Part shown: positions 20,316-29,477 of the stretch, piece by piece
How the letters are laid out: the number at the start of each line of letters is the position of its first letter
How positions within the stretch are numbered: the first letter of the stretch is position 1
Assembly: GCA_902521955.1 (NCBI GenBank)
Contig: CABYTP010000002.1
Location: forward strand, 1 to 55,403
Length of the DNA: 55,403 nucleotides
From: an uncultured Candidatus Actinomarina sp.
Lineage (GTDB): Bacteria > Actinomycetota > Acidimicrobiia > Actinomarinales > Actinomarinaceae
Direction of reading: 5' to 3'
Position numbers and translations under genes: made by a program
The notes under the pieces: model-generated
What the model saw: the letters and a program-made list of their open reading frames with translations, nothing else
The model's database searches: none
What the model was told of the DNA's origin: nothing

Positions 20316-21290
20316 TTAATCTATCCCTAAAGCGGTTTCGATTTCTGAAATTGTCAATTGCGCTGACACTTTTGCCAATTTTAAATTATTTTCTATTGCT
20401 AAATCAACTTCGCTATCAGTTATTTCTTCAAATTTTTCTGCAATGGGTTCTAAATAATTAATTACAGTTTCTGCGACAGCTAATTTAAAATCTCCATATC
20501 TAAAGTCTTGAAATTGTTTTTCTGTATCTTCTATTTCAGTCGCATTAATTGCAGAATAAATTTCAATTAGATTGCTAATACCTGGTTTTGATTCTAAGTC
20601 GTATTTAATTTCATTTTGAGAATCAGTAACAGACGACTTGAATTTCTTTATTATTGAATCTTTAGAGTCATTAAAGTAGATCGTTCCATTAATATCATCT
20701 GAACTTTTAGACATCTTATTTTCTGGATGCCTCAAAGACATCAGTCTTGCACCAAATTTACCACTTGTTTTTTCAGGAATTGGAAAGATGTCACCATAAT
20801 TACTATTGAATCTCTCAGCAATATTTCTTGTAAGTTCTAAATGCTGTGTTTGGTCGTCCCCTACAGGTACCTCATTTGCTTTATGAATTAATATATCAGC
20901 TGCCATCAATATTGGATAAGTTAAGAGTCCAGAGTGTGTACCAAATGAATTAGATTTCTCCTTGAATTGGGTCATTCTTTGTAGCTCGCCTACCTGGCAA
21001 AAATTTGATAAGATCCAAGACAAATAAGCGTGTTCTTTTAGATCACTCTGAATGTAAATAACAGAATTTTTCATATTAATTCCACTCGCCATCAAAACTT
21101 TTAATGTATCTCGTATACTCGTTTTCAATCTTGTTTTATCTGGCATTGCAGTAAGGGAATGTAAATCTACGATGCAGAAATAATTTTTTGACTTTTCATT
21201 TGAAAGCTTTACCCAATTATTTATTGCACCTAATAGATTGCCTAAGTGAACTAGGCCACTGGGTTGAATTCCGGAAAAAACTGTTTTCAT
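20316..21290 (-). CDS. trpS: Tryptophanyl-tRNA synthetase
   Basis: 324 aa; 'SGIQPSGLVHLGNLLGAI', 'VPVGDDQTQHLELTR', 'KMSKSSDD'. Confidence 0.96.
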   Translation of the reverse strand: MKTVFSGIQPSGLVHLGNLLGAINNWVKLSNEKSKNYFCIVDLHSLTAMPDKTRLKTSIRDTLKVLMASGINMKNSVIYIQSDLKEHAYLSWILSNFCQVGELQRMTQFKEKSNSFGTHSGLLTYPILMAADILIHKANEVPVGDDQTQHLELTRNIAERFNSNYGDIFPIPEKTSGKFGARLMSLRHPENKMSKSSDDINGTIYFNDSKDSIIKKFKSSVTDSQNEIKYDLESKPGISNLIEIYSAINATEIEDTEKQFQDFRYGDFKLAVAETVINYLEPIAEKFEEITDSEVDLAIENNLKLAKVSAQLTISEIETALGID

Positions 21291-22238
21291 ATGTGCTATT
21301 CTAATAAACTAAATCAAATTGGAGAGTTTTTTATCAAATCTGAAAGGCCATTATCTGCTTACTCTGGTTTAAGAAATATTATTTTAATCGGAACACTATT
21401 TGGATTCCATGGCTTGTTAAACCGAAGTCTTTTACTTGATGGAGTAAGTGAGATATTTATTGTAACTGCAAGAATTACTCTGGTTACTTTCTTAATAAGT
21501 TTATATTGTTTCAAAGAGTTTTTTAGTGAACTCAATTTGTCTTTTTTCTTCAAAGGGTGTCTTACAGGATTTTTAGCAATATTTATTCCTGGATGGACTT
21601 TTATTTATGCATTAAAAAATATATCTTCAGGATTGCAAAGTATATTTATATCAACCATCCCACTATTTACTGTTTTTTGGGTATTGCTATTTTTTAAAGA
21701 AGAAAAAATTACCAGAATTAAATTAATTTCTGTATTAATTGGACTTATAGGTTTAGTAATTCTCTTTTTCTCAGGAGAAACTGGGCTTTCGAAAGAAGGA
21801 GATCTAATTACAGGTGGTCTATTAGCTTTAGTTGGAGTTCAAGGGTTAGCACTTAGTAATATTACAAATAAAAAACACCTCAAATATATACCGGGGAAAA
21901 CTTATCTTTTAACTCAATGGTTGTTTGGCGCTGGTCTTTCTATAATTTTATTTTTCACTTTAGGAGGGCAAATTGAAATTCTTTCGTTATCAGAGTCATT
22001 GAAATTAACAGGCTTAGCTTTTATTGATATTTTTAATTATTCACTATTTTTGTATACAATTAAAAGATTTTCAGCAACATTTACCACTTTAGTTGATTAC
22101 ATTGTTCCTATTGTTGGAATATTGATGGGTTATATTTTCTTAAATGAAGTAATAAGTAATGTATTTTTTGTAACTTTATTATTAATTTTTATTTCTTTAT
22201 ATTTAGCAGTAAAAGACGAATCAGATAGTTTGTCTTAA
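21291..22238 (+). CDS. EamA/DMT-family transporter
   Basis: Multi-TM; paired EamA-like repeats; ORF track start 21264 is a TTG inside trpS; first ATG at 21291. Confidence 0.75.
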   Translation: MCYSNKLNQIGEFFIKSERPLSAYSGLRNIILIGTLFGFHGLLNRSLLLDGVSEIFIVTARITLVTFLISLYCFKEFFSELNLSFFFKGCLTGFLAIFIPGWTFIYALKNISSGLQSIFISTIPLFTVFWVLLFFKEEKITRIKLISVLIGLIGLVILFFSGETGLSKEGDLITGGLLALVGVQGLALSNITNKKHLKYIPGKTYLLTQWLFGAGLSIILFFTLGGQIEILSLSESLKLTGLAFIDIFNYSLFLYTIKRFSATFTTLVDYIVPIVGILMGYIFLNEVISNVFFVTLLLIFISLYLAVKDESDSLS

Positions 22239-22751
22239 ATCTAAATTTAATAACCTTCGTGTTATTTTTGCTGTTGCTCCCCATAAAATTTCTGTTCCAA
22301 TCATAAAGATCCAGTCATCAGGATAGGTGCCTCGATAACTCCAATTATTTGGATTTGATAACTTTTTGATTTCAACAAAAAAAATTTTCTGGACTTCACT
22401 CATGTTAAAATTTTTAGGCTTTTCAAGCAATTGACAAACAATGGGGTAGACATCAAATTTATACTCAACAGTATCTATAGAATTTAGACAACCAAAAGGT
22501 TTCATACTTGCTTCAGGCAATAAAAGCTCCTCAGTTGATTCTCTAACTGCAGTACTAACAATATCTATATCTTCATCTTCTCTTTTACCTCCAGGAAATG
22601 CGATTTGGCCTTTGTGTGTTGGCATTTCATTAGATCTTTTTATATATAGGATTTCTTTCTTATCAAAAATCAAAATTGAAACTGCAGCATAATCATTTGT
22701 AGTAGCAATATAGGGAGTTTCTAACTCATAGTAATTTAATCTTATGGTCAA
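22221..22751 (-). CDS. NUDIX hydrolase (CoA pyrophosphatase-like)
   Basis: 176 aa; Nudix box 'GGKREDEDIDIVSTAVRESTEELLL'. Confidence 0.88.
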   Translation of the reverse strand: MTIRLNYYELETPYIATTNDYAAVSILIFDKKEILYIKRSNEMPTHKGQIAFPGGKREDEDIDIVSTAVRESTEELLLPEASMKPFGCLNSIDTVEYKFDVYPIVCQLLEKPKNFNMSEVQKIFFVEIKKLSNPNNWSYRGTYPDDWIFMIGTEILWGATAKITRRLLNLDLRQTI

Positions 22752-23474
22752 TTAATCTTTTATTCCGGCAACTAATTCCACTTTTATACCTATTGGGTTT
22801 AAAACTTCCCAAGCATTAAATCTTGTGGGTGCGTCAAATCCAAACCAAGTTGTGTCAATTTCAGTAAAACCTGATATGTATATATCATCTCCATCTAAAA
22901 AGGCTGTAATAGAAAATGGTGTATCTAGTTCAATTTCTCTAATAGATAACTTTCCAACAATAGTATCTTCCACCTTTGAGTCAAAATCCTTATTAGGTAA
23001 CACCAGTTCATCTATCCTGAATACAGCTTCGGGAAAGAGAGCGGACTGCAACCATTGATTATTTAAAGCTTGATCTCTGATAACACTATTACTTTTCAAT
23101 GTTGAAATATCAGCTCTAATAATTAAGTTAGTGATTAAAAGACAAGAATCTGCTTGGTCGCATTCAGATAAGGAAAGAGTGAACTCCCCAATTATTTCAT
23201 TTGTAATTCCCTCTACAGTTTCTAATCCAGAATTCAAAAACTGTTTTGGAGCAAGGTATCCAACTCTACTCTTTTCCTTAATAATTGAATAGGATATATT
23301 TTCAAAAGAATCTAGTTGAAGAATTTCAATACTTGTTGTTGTTAGCTCATCTTTAACTTCTGTAGTCGAAGTAAGAGCTTCTGGCTCTATGGCGATATTT
23401 TCTATTGGATCTTCTTGACCACAAAAACTCAGAAAGATAAATATTAAAATAGCAAATTTTTTCATTATCAACAT
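22752..23474 (-). CDS. YceI-like lipoprotein
   Basis: Signal peptide with lipobox 'FLSFCGQ'; YceI-like features 'IIRADISTLKSNSVIRDQALNNQWLQSALFPEAVFRID'. Confidence 0.75.
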   Translation of the reverse strand: MLIMKKFAILIFIFLSFCGQEDPIENIAIEPEALTSTTEVKDELTTTSIEILQLDSFENISYSIIKEKSRVGYLAPKQFLNSGLETVEGITNEIIGEFTLSLSECDQADSCLLITNLIIRADISTLKSNSVIRDQALNNQWLQSALFPEAVFRIDELVLPNKDFDSKVEDTIVGKLSIREIELDTPFSITAFLDGDDIYISGFTEIDTTWFGFDAPTRFNAWEVLNPIGIKVELVAGIKD

Positions 23475-23516
23475 TCTACTTGGTTTATATTTTTTTTTTG
23501 CTTGTATCCTTTGTGA

Positions 23517-24104
23517 ATGTCAACAAAGTTTAGACAATTACTACAAGTTTTATCTGGAACATCTTTAATTGGAATTGGAATTTCTTTCAATTATCTAGCT
23601 AATTTAGGTCTCGGTCCATGGGGAGTTTTCCATGATGGACTTTCAAAAACTCTAAATATTACCTATGGAAGAACAATTATAATTACAGGTATTGCTGTGA
23701 TGCTTTTATGGATTCCATTAAAGCAGAAGCCAGGAATAGGAACTATTATTGATATTTTTCTTGTTGGAACAGTTGCTGATTTAATAATTCCTAATTTTCC
23801 TTTATCTGAAAATGTTTTTTTAAGTTTATTACTTATTTTGTGTGGAATCATTCTTATAGGTGCAGGAACTGCAATTTATGTTGGGGCAAACTTAGGAGTT
23901 GGCCCTAGAGATGGAATAATGGTTGGGCTTGAGGCTAAAGGTCTGAAAATTGGCACAGCGAGAAACATTATTGAACTACTCGCATTTTTAACAGGCTGGC
24001 TTCTAGGTGGTCTTGTAGGGTATGTTACTATTCTTTTTGTGATCGGTATCGGTCCAGTGGTTCAAAAAGTTTTACCTTATGTAGACATGCGAAAAAATGA
24101 TTAA
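23517..24104 (+). CDS. YczE/YitT-like integral membrane protein
   Basis: 195 aa; 'LGLGPWGVFHDGLSKTLNITYGRTIIITGIAVM', 'GANLGVGPRDGIMVGL'. Confidence 0.75.
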   Translation: MSTKFRQLLQVLSGTSLIGIGISFNYLANLGLGPWGVFHDGLSKTLNITYGRTIIITGIAVMLLWIPLKQKPGIGTIIDIFLVGTVADLIIPNFPLSENVFLSLLLILCGIILIGAGTAIYVGANLGVGPRDGIMVGLEAKGLKIGTARNIIELLAFLTGWLLGGLVGYVTILFVIGIGPVVQKVLPYVDMRKND

Positions 24105-25227
24105 ATTCATATTTAAAGAGATAGTTACATCCATAAGTTCAATTTTTATTTTTTTATTAATAATGTTCTATGGTATCAATATCCTTATCCCAGGAGACTT
24201 TTTAACCCCACTTAGGCTAATGATGAGCCAAGCAGAATTAGATGCTCTTAGAGAGACCCTAGGGGCCAATGACCCACTTTATCAAAGATATTTTAGATGG
24301 ATTCTTGGTGTGTTTAACGGTGAAATTACTACTGGTGGGTTTAGACAGAGATCTGGTAAAGATATTATGTCTACAGTACTACCTACTCTTCAAGTCCTAA
24401 TTCCATCTTTCACTTTAGCATTTTACTTATCAAGAATTCCCTCAATTAAAACTTCCCTATCAAAACTTCATAAAAATAAAATCTTTTCCGATACCTTAGC
24501 AACTCTTTTTATTAGCTTGTTTCCCCCAATTGTTTTGTTTCTTATAGATGAAAAAATTGAAAATTTTTATACTTTCTTATCTTTGACTTTTGATCTTGAA
24601 AAAACTCCTATAAGTACTCTGACAATTAGCGAAAGTAAGTTTGATATTATTTTACTTTTATTTCTATTCGGAGTGACTCTCTTCATTGTCCAATCTCTAG
24701 ATGTTTTTTTAAACAATAAAACCAGAAAGCATGGATTTGTATTTTCGATCATAGTTCTTTTTTATGTTTTCGTATTACAAAATGACATCTTAATTTCAGA
24801 TATTATTCTAAATTCAAAAAATGCATTTAAGACAATCGCAATATTATCAATATTTTTTGTGGGTGAATATATTCTCATTAATAATGTTATTACACAGAAT
24901 ATAGCTAGAGAACCTCACATTTTGACCGCTCGGGCACTTGGCTACTCTAAACACAAAATTTACAATAAGCATATTTTAAGAAACTCTTTTGGCCCTTTTG
25001 CAACAAGATTGACACTTGGCCTTCCATATACGATTGCGTCCCTAGTAATTGTTGAATCTACTACTGGTTGGGATGGAATGGGAAGTGTATTGTACCAATC
25101 AATTATGAATCAGGACTCCAATGCAGCTATGGGACTATTCTTACTTTTAGCTCTTTTAACGGCATTCTTGAGAATAACAATTTCTGTGGTCCAAGTAATA
25201 ATTGACCCTAGAGTGAGGCTTAAATGA
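24097..25227 (+). CDS. Dipeptide/oligopeptide-type ABC transporter permease (DppB-like)
   Basis: 376 aa; N-terminal 'IPGDFLTPLRLMMSQAELDALRETLGANDPLYQRYFRWI' typical of DppB/OppB. Confidence 0.85.
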   Translation: MIKFIFKEIVTSISSIFIFLLIMFYGINILIPGDFLTPLRLMMSQAELDALRETLGANDPLYQRYFRWILGVFNGEITTGGFRQRSGKDIMSTVLPTLQVLIPSFTLAFYLSRIPSIKTSLSKLHKNKIFSDTLATLFISLFPPIVLFLIDEKIENFYTFLSLTFDLEKTPISTLTISESKFDIILLLFLFGVTLFIVQSLDVFLNNKTRKHGFVFSIIVLFYVFVLQNDILISDIILNSKNAFKTIAILSIFFVGEYILINNVITQNIAREPHILTARALGYSKHKIYNKHILRNSFGPFATRLTLGLPYTIASLVIVESTTGWDGMGSVLYQSIMNQDSNAAMGLFLLLALLTAFLRITISVVQVIIDPRVRLK

Positions 25228-26099
25228 TTTCCTACTTATTAAAAAGTACATATAAAACATATCATGGAAAGATTGGTTATTTCTGTTTAGGTCTTTTAAT
25301 TACTAGTAGCTTGGTTCACACTTGGCTACTTGGAAATATTTGGCCTGAAAATATTTATGATCCTATTGTTGGCTTCGATATAGAAATATTTCCTCATCCG
25401 ACAACACCTTCTTCTTCTCATTTTTTGGGTACAGATCCTCTTGGAAGAGATGTGCTAAGTATGCTGATGGCAGGGTCCAGGCCATTAATTCAGTTATCAG
25501 TCTTTTCATTTTTTATTGGTATTGCAACAAGTCTATTCTTTGGAACAACTATTCCATTTATATTAAAAAATACCGATAAGATTATAAAAGAAGTGTCTTC
25601 AAGCTTGATATTAATATCTCCCCCAATAATTTTATTAATTCTTGGAACTGGAGACTTCACAGATAAGCTCTCTCCCTCTCTTGTTGGAATTATTTATGGT
25701 TTTATGTCTGGTCTAGGAATTTGTTATTTAGTCGTCAGGTCAAAAGTTTTAGAAATCTCCACCCAGGAATTTATTACTGCTTCTAAACTACTAGGTGCAA
25801 GAAACTTTTACATAGCCACAAGACATATAATGCCAATTGTTGTTCCTTATTCTGTTAGCTATATGCTTGCAAGTACAACTTATGGAATACTTGCATATGG
25901 GTTTGCATCCTTCTATGGACAAGTAGGTTGGACGCCAAACTGGGGAATGATGATATATGATGCAATTACATATGGATCTTATCTTGGTGGAATAAATTAT
26001 TGGAATTTATTACCTCCAACGTTTGGATTTATATTATGTGCAAGTTCATTCTACTTTTTGAGTATTAGCGTCAAAAAACAATTTGGTATAAGTATTTGA
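25224..26099 (+). CDS. Dipeptide/oligopeptide-type ABC transporter permease (DppC-like)
   Basis: 'SHFLGTDPLGRDVLSMLMAGSRPLIQLS' DppC/OppC hallmark; overlaps upstream permease. Confidence 0.87.
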   Translation: MISYLLKSTYKTYHGKIGYFCLGLLITSSLVHTWLLGNIWPENIYDPIVGFDIEIFPHPTTPSSSHFLGTDPLGRDVLSMLMAGSRPLIQLSVFSFFIGIATSLFFGTTIPFILKNTDKIIKEVSSSLILISPPIILLILGTGDFTDKLSPSLVGIIYGFMSGLGICYLVVRSKVLEISTQEFITASKLLGARNFYIATRHIMPIVVPYSVSYMLASTTYGILAYGFASFYGQVGWTPNWGMMIYDAITYGSYLGGINYWNLLPPTFGFILCASSFYFLSISVKKQFGISI

Positions 26100-26131
26100 A
26101 AACACGTATGCTTTTTTCTTAGAATACAATT

Positions 26132-26860
26132 ATGTCAGAAAAAATAACACTCAAAATATTTATAAAAACTTTTATTCTGTTTCCTGTTTTTATGGTTTTT
26201 GTCTTTTCTCCACTGATGGTTTCTATAGTCTTAACTTCTTTTTTGCCAAATGGAAGACATCTTGCAACAAAGTTGTATGAATTTTTTGGCTGGGTCGGAT
26301 TAAAGTTTGTTGGTATTAATTTAGTAGTAGAAGGTTCGGAAAAAATAGATACAAATAAAAGTTACGTTGTTGTGTCCAATCATCCTTCAACATTAGATAT
26401 TTTTACACATATAACCGCACTTCCAGTATCTATTCGGTTTTTAACTAAATCTGAATTATTTAGAATACCTGTTTTTGGAAGAGTGCTAAAGGTTTTAGGA
26501 TTGCCAAGAATTGATAGAGAAAATGCTAGTGCAAACTTTGATAAAATAAATTACTCTATCAAAAAAGTATTAGAACATAAAAATTCGATAATGGTTTTCC
26601 CAGAAGGCAAAAGAAGTAATCAAAAAGATTTGCTCCCCTTCAAAAAAGGTGCGGCTTACATTTCTAAAGATTTCAATTTACCAATCATTCCTGTGGTTTC
26701 ACATAATGCTCATAATCTAATGGTTAAAGGAAAGGTCTGGCTTAAAAGTGGAGATGTTCATATAGAAATTATGGATCCAATTTATAATCCTAATGACTAT
26801 ACAGTAGAAGAACTTACTTCTAAATTAGAATCGTTAATTAAAAAAAAATTACTCGTTTAA
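26132..26860 (+). CDS. plsC: 1-acyl-sn-glycerol-3-phosphate acyltransferase (PlsC family)
   Basis: 242 aa; 'VVVSNHPSTLDIF' (NHxxxxD), 'MVFPEGKRSNQ'. Confidence 0.9.
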   Translation: MSEKITLKIFIKTFILFPVFMVFVFSPLMVSIVLTSFLPNGRHLATKLYEFFGWVGLKFVGINLVVEGSEKIDTNKSYVVVSNHPSTLDIFTHITALPVSIRFLTKSELFRIPVFGRVLKVLGLPRIDRENASANFDKINYSIKKVLEHKNSIMVFPEGKRSNQKDLLPFKKGAAYISKDFNLPIIPVVSHNAHNLMVKGKVWLKSGDVHIEIMDPIYNPNDYTVEELTSKLESLIKKKLLV

Positions 26861-27394
26861 AAATTCATTAATAAAAATATGAAGCGATTCTAAAATTTGA
26901 TTATTTTCAGTTATATCATCAAGATTTAAATGGTCTGACTTAGTAATAAGATGAAAGTTTTCAAAAACAACTAACCCGTAATTTGATAGCTGCATACTCA
27001 AAATTTCAAAGGCTTTTTCCGCATTCCCACCCACTCCTTTTACAGTTGTTACAACTGCCACATGTTTATCTTTAAAGAGAGAGTTATATCGTCTTCCATC
27101 GTATGCCAATGAAAGCCAGTCTAAAACATTCTTTAAATGTGCAAGGAAACCTCCGTTGTAAACTGGACTAAAAATAATTAACTTGTCGGATTTCTCAAAA
27201 GATTTTCTCATATCAACTATTTTTTCAGGAACATTGTCATTTGGATCAAGCAAAAATGGAATATCCTCAAAAAGATTTTCATAAATATTATTATCAAGAT
27301 TGTTTTCACTCATGTGATTACTAAGATGCCTTGCTAGTTGGCTATTGTAAGAATCTTTGCTTGTGCCAGCACTTAAAATTAATATTTTTGACAT
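26849..27394 (-). CDS. NAD(P)H-dependent FMN reductase/flavodoxin-like
   Basis: 181 aa; 'ILSAGTSKDSYNSQLARHLSNHM', 'SPVYNGGFLAHLKNVLDWLS'. Confidence 0.8.
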   Translation of the reverse strand: MSKILILSAGTSKDSYNSQLARHLSNHMSENNLDNNIYENLFEDIPFLLDPNDNVPEKIVDMRKSFEKSDKLIIFSPVYNGGFLAHLKNVLDWLSLAYDGRRYNSLFKDKHVAVVTTVKGVGGNAEKAFEILSMQLSNYGLVVFENFHLITKSDHLNLDDITENNQILESLHIFINEFLNE

Positions 27395-27422
27395 GTCATA
27401 AGTATGTAATTATGTTTGTTAT

Positions 27423-27758
27423 ATGGAAAACGAAAATATAAATTTATTTTCAAAACTGGATATTCGAGTTGGAAAGATAGTCTCAGCTGAAGAATTCAAA
27501 GAGGCGATTAAACCAGCATATATATTAACTATAGATTTTGGTTTGAATATTGGTATCAAAAAAACTAGTGCTCAAGTTACAAACTATACATTAAAGGAAC
27601 TAGAAGATAAAAAATGTATTGCTGTTATTAATCTTGGTGATAAACAAATTGGACCAATTATGAGTCAATGTTTAGTTTTAGGTTCTATAACCTCTAACGG
27701 AGAAGTACTACTTTTAAATCCAGATAAAAATGCAAAATTGGGCGATAGGATTTCCTAG
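27423..27758 (+). CDS. csaA: CsaA-like tRNA-binding (EMAP) domain protein
   Basis: 111 aa; 'FSKLDIRVGKIVSAEEF', 'KKTSAQVTNYTLKEL', 'MSQCLVLG'. Confidence 0.88.
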   Translation: MENENINLFSKLDIRVGKIVSAEEFKEAIKPAYILTIDFGLNIGIKKTSAQVTNYTLKELEDKKCIAVINLGDKQIGPIMSQCLVLGSITSNGEVLLLNPDKNAKLGDRIS

Positions 27759-28228
27759 CTTGTTTTATTTAAAAAATAATTAGGGTTAAATGTTCCTACT
27801 CTTCGTCCCAGTTTTTCACCATGATTATTTATTAATACATATGTAGGAGTGTTGTAAAGTTTGTAAGTTTCTATAAATGGATGGTCTTTCTGTTTGCTGG
27901 CATTAATTGAAACAAAATATATTTCTGGATTATTTTTCTTGAATTCATCAACTATGAATTTTGAAGCTGTGCATCCTAGTCAGTAATCTGAATAGAATTC
28001 AATGATTGAATATTCATAATCAGAAAAACTATATGAATCATCCACCATCTTTCTATTTGATGTATAAAAAATTAGAGCATAAAAAATTCCAATAACTCCG
28101 AAGCTTAAAAAATAAAGTGCAGAGATAGGTTCAAAAGCAATAAAAAATAAGGCTAGGCCTATAATCCAAGAAACAGGTAAATATATCAAACTATATCTAT
28201 TTAATATTTTTAAAAATTTTTTTTTCAT
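27755..28228 (-). CDS. Candidate selenoprotein: membrane-anchored thioredoxin-like protein with UGA (Sec) at 27980-27982
   Basis: Frame of the 82-aa ORF continues through TGA: ...YSIIEFYSDY-U-LGCTASKFIVDEFKKNNPEIYFVSINASKQKDHPFIETYKLYNTPTYVLINNHGEKLGRRVGTFNPNYFLNKTS-stop (157 aa). UxxC at the thioredoxin CxxC position; downstream cis-Pro 'NTPTYVLIN'; two N-terminal TM segments. Confidence 0.8.
27942..27960 (-). promoter_or_regulatory. Candidate bacterial SECIS element
   Basis: Minus-strand AAUUCAU-AGUUG-AUGAAUU perfect 7-bp stem, pentaloop with G at position 2, loop 27-31 nt after UGA. Confidence 0.55.
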
Positions 28229-28262
28229 GACTTCGGTACCTTTCCTTATAATATACTTGAAT

Positions 28263-28673
28263 ATGGACTTCGCTAATCATTTGAAAAAAAGAGGGTACAG
28301 AATTACTAATGCTCGAGAAGTAATTTGTACAATCTTGGAAAATTCAGGTCATCAACATTTTACCGTTGAGGAGCTTCATACTGAAGCAGTAAAGAGGGAT
28401 AAAAATATTGATTTAGCCACAGTTTATAGAACTTTAGAGGTATTGGAAGATATTGATATTATTGAACACTCTCATCAAGTACACGGATCTGGTATTTTTT
28501 ATTTAAAAAGTGAGTACTCAAACTTTCATATTATTTGTGAAATTTGCAAAAAGATCGTCGATTTAAAGAAAAGCACTAGTAAAAAAATAAATGATTTATT
28601 AAAAAACGATTCTGATTTTAAAGATGTAAACAACCATTTTATATATTCAGGTCAATGTAAAAACTGTAATTGA
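28263..28673 (+). CDS. Fur-family metalloregulator (Nur/Zur-like)
   Basis: 'MDFANHLKKRGYRITNAREVICTILE', 'DLATVYRTLEVLEDIDII', 'CEICKKI...CKNC'; start trimmed from 28227 to the internal ATG. Confidence 0.88.
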   Translation: MDFANHLKKRGYRITNAREVICTILENSGHQHFTVEELHTEAVKRDKNIDLATVYRTLEVLEDIDIIEHSHQVHGSGIFYLKSEYSNFHIICEICKKIVDLKKSTSKKINDLLKNDSDFKDVNNHFIYSGQCKNCN

Positions 28674-28677
28674 TTCT

Positions 28678-28702
28678 GTTATTGCAAACTATTTGCAGTA
28701 AC
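28678..28702. promoter_or_regulatory. Nur-box-like operator
   Basis: GTTATTGCAAA-CTA-TTTGCAGTAAC inverted repeat (10/11 match); contains TTGCAA-N5-TTGCAG. Confidence 0.7.
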
Positions 28703-28712
28703 ATTATAAATT

Positions 28713-29477
28713 ATGGATACAAGTCATTCGCATCATTTAGAAATACATGGAGATTCCATATTAAGCCAATTAAAGCCAGAGCTTAAAATATTCACAACCT
28801 TTTGTATTGTTTTTTCGATAGCCTTTTTAAGTCTTGAAAACAATCTTTTAATATTTTTACAATTTCTTATAGTTTTATATTTTCTCTATATTTCAAAAAT
28901 TAAAATTATAACCTACTTTAAAAGACTCTCTATTGATATTCCTTTCATACTTTTTGCATTATTTTTGCCATTTATTAGTAAGGGTGATAATAAAGTAATG
29001 TTTGAATTCTTTTCAGTTTCTGTATATGAAACTGGTTTTAATGAGATGATATCGATTTTGATAAAAATTACTCTTTGTGTTTCTTTGGCAATAGTTTTGA
29101 CTGCCACTACATCAAATATTGAGATAATATATGGACTTCAAAAATTAAAATTGTCACCATTATTAATTTCAATTCTTTCGTTTGCAATTAGGTATATTGA
29201 TGTGTTTATTGATGAGTTCAAGCGAGTAAGAGTTGCAATGAAATCCAGAGGATATGATGAAAAAGGTATTAAGGGACTTAAGCCTATTGCTTATGCTTCT
29301 GGAGCACTTCTCATAAGGGGTTATGAAAGAGGTGAAAGAGTTTATAACTCTATGCTTTCTCGAGGGTTTAGTGGTTCGATTGAGCTTAAAGAAAGAGAGT
29401 ATAAATCTTCCAAATTACTACTGCTATTTTCTACAATTTCTATATGTATAACAATTATCGATAGGGTTCTAATATGA
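28713..29477 (+). CDS. cbiQ: ECF/cobalt-nickel transporter T-component (CbiQ-like)
   Basis: 254 aa; 'FIDEFKRVRVAMKSRGYD', 'ERGERVYNSMLSRGFSG'; N-terminal SHSHH. Confidence 0.87.
   Translation: MDTSHSHHLEIHGDSILSQLKPELKIFTTFCIVFSIAFLSLENNLLIFLQFLIVLYFLYISKIKIITYFKRLSIDIPFILFALFLPFISKGDNKVMFEFFSVSVYETGFNEMISILIKITLCVSLAIVLTATTSNIEIIYGLQKLKLSPLLISILSFAIRYIDVFIDEFKRVRVAMKSRGYDEKGIKGLKPIAYASGALLIRGYERGERVYNSMLSRGFSGSIELKEREYKSSKLLLLFSTISICITIIDRVLI

Noticed and set aside
24097-26099. dppBC as remnants of a decayed operon (pseudogenes)
   Set aside because: Both frames are intact, overlapping and carry recognisable permease motifs, so decay is not supported.
27980-28228. 82-aa ORF as a free-standing two-TM protein
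   Set aside because: The same frame continues past the TGA into a clear thioredoxin fold with CxxC-equivalent and cis-Pro, so treating it as a complete gene loses the better explanation.
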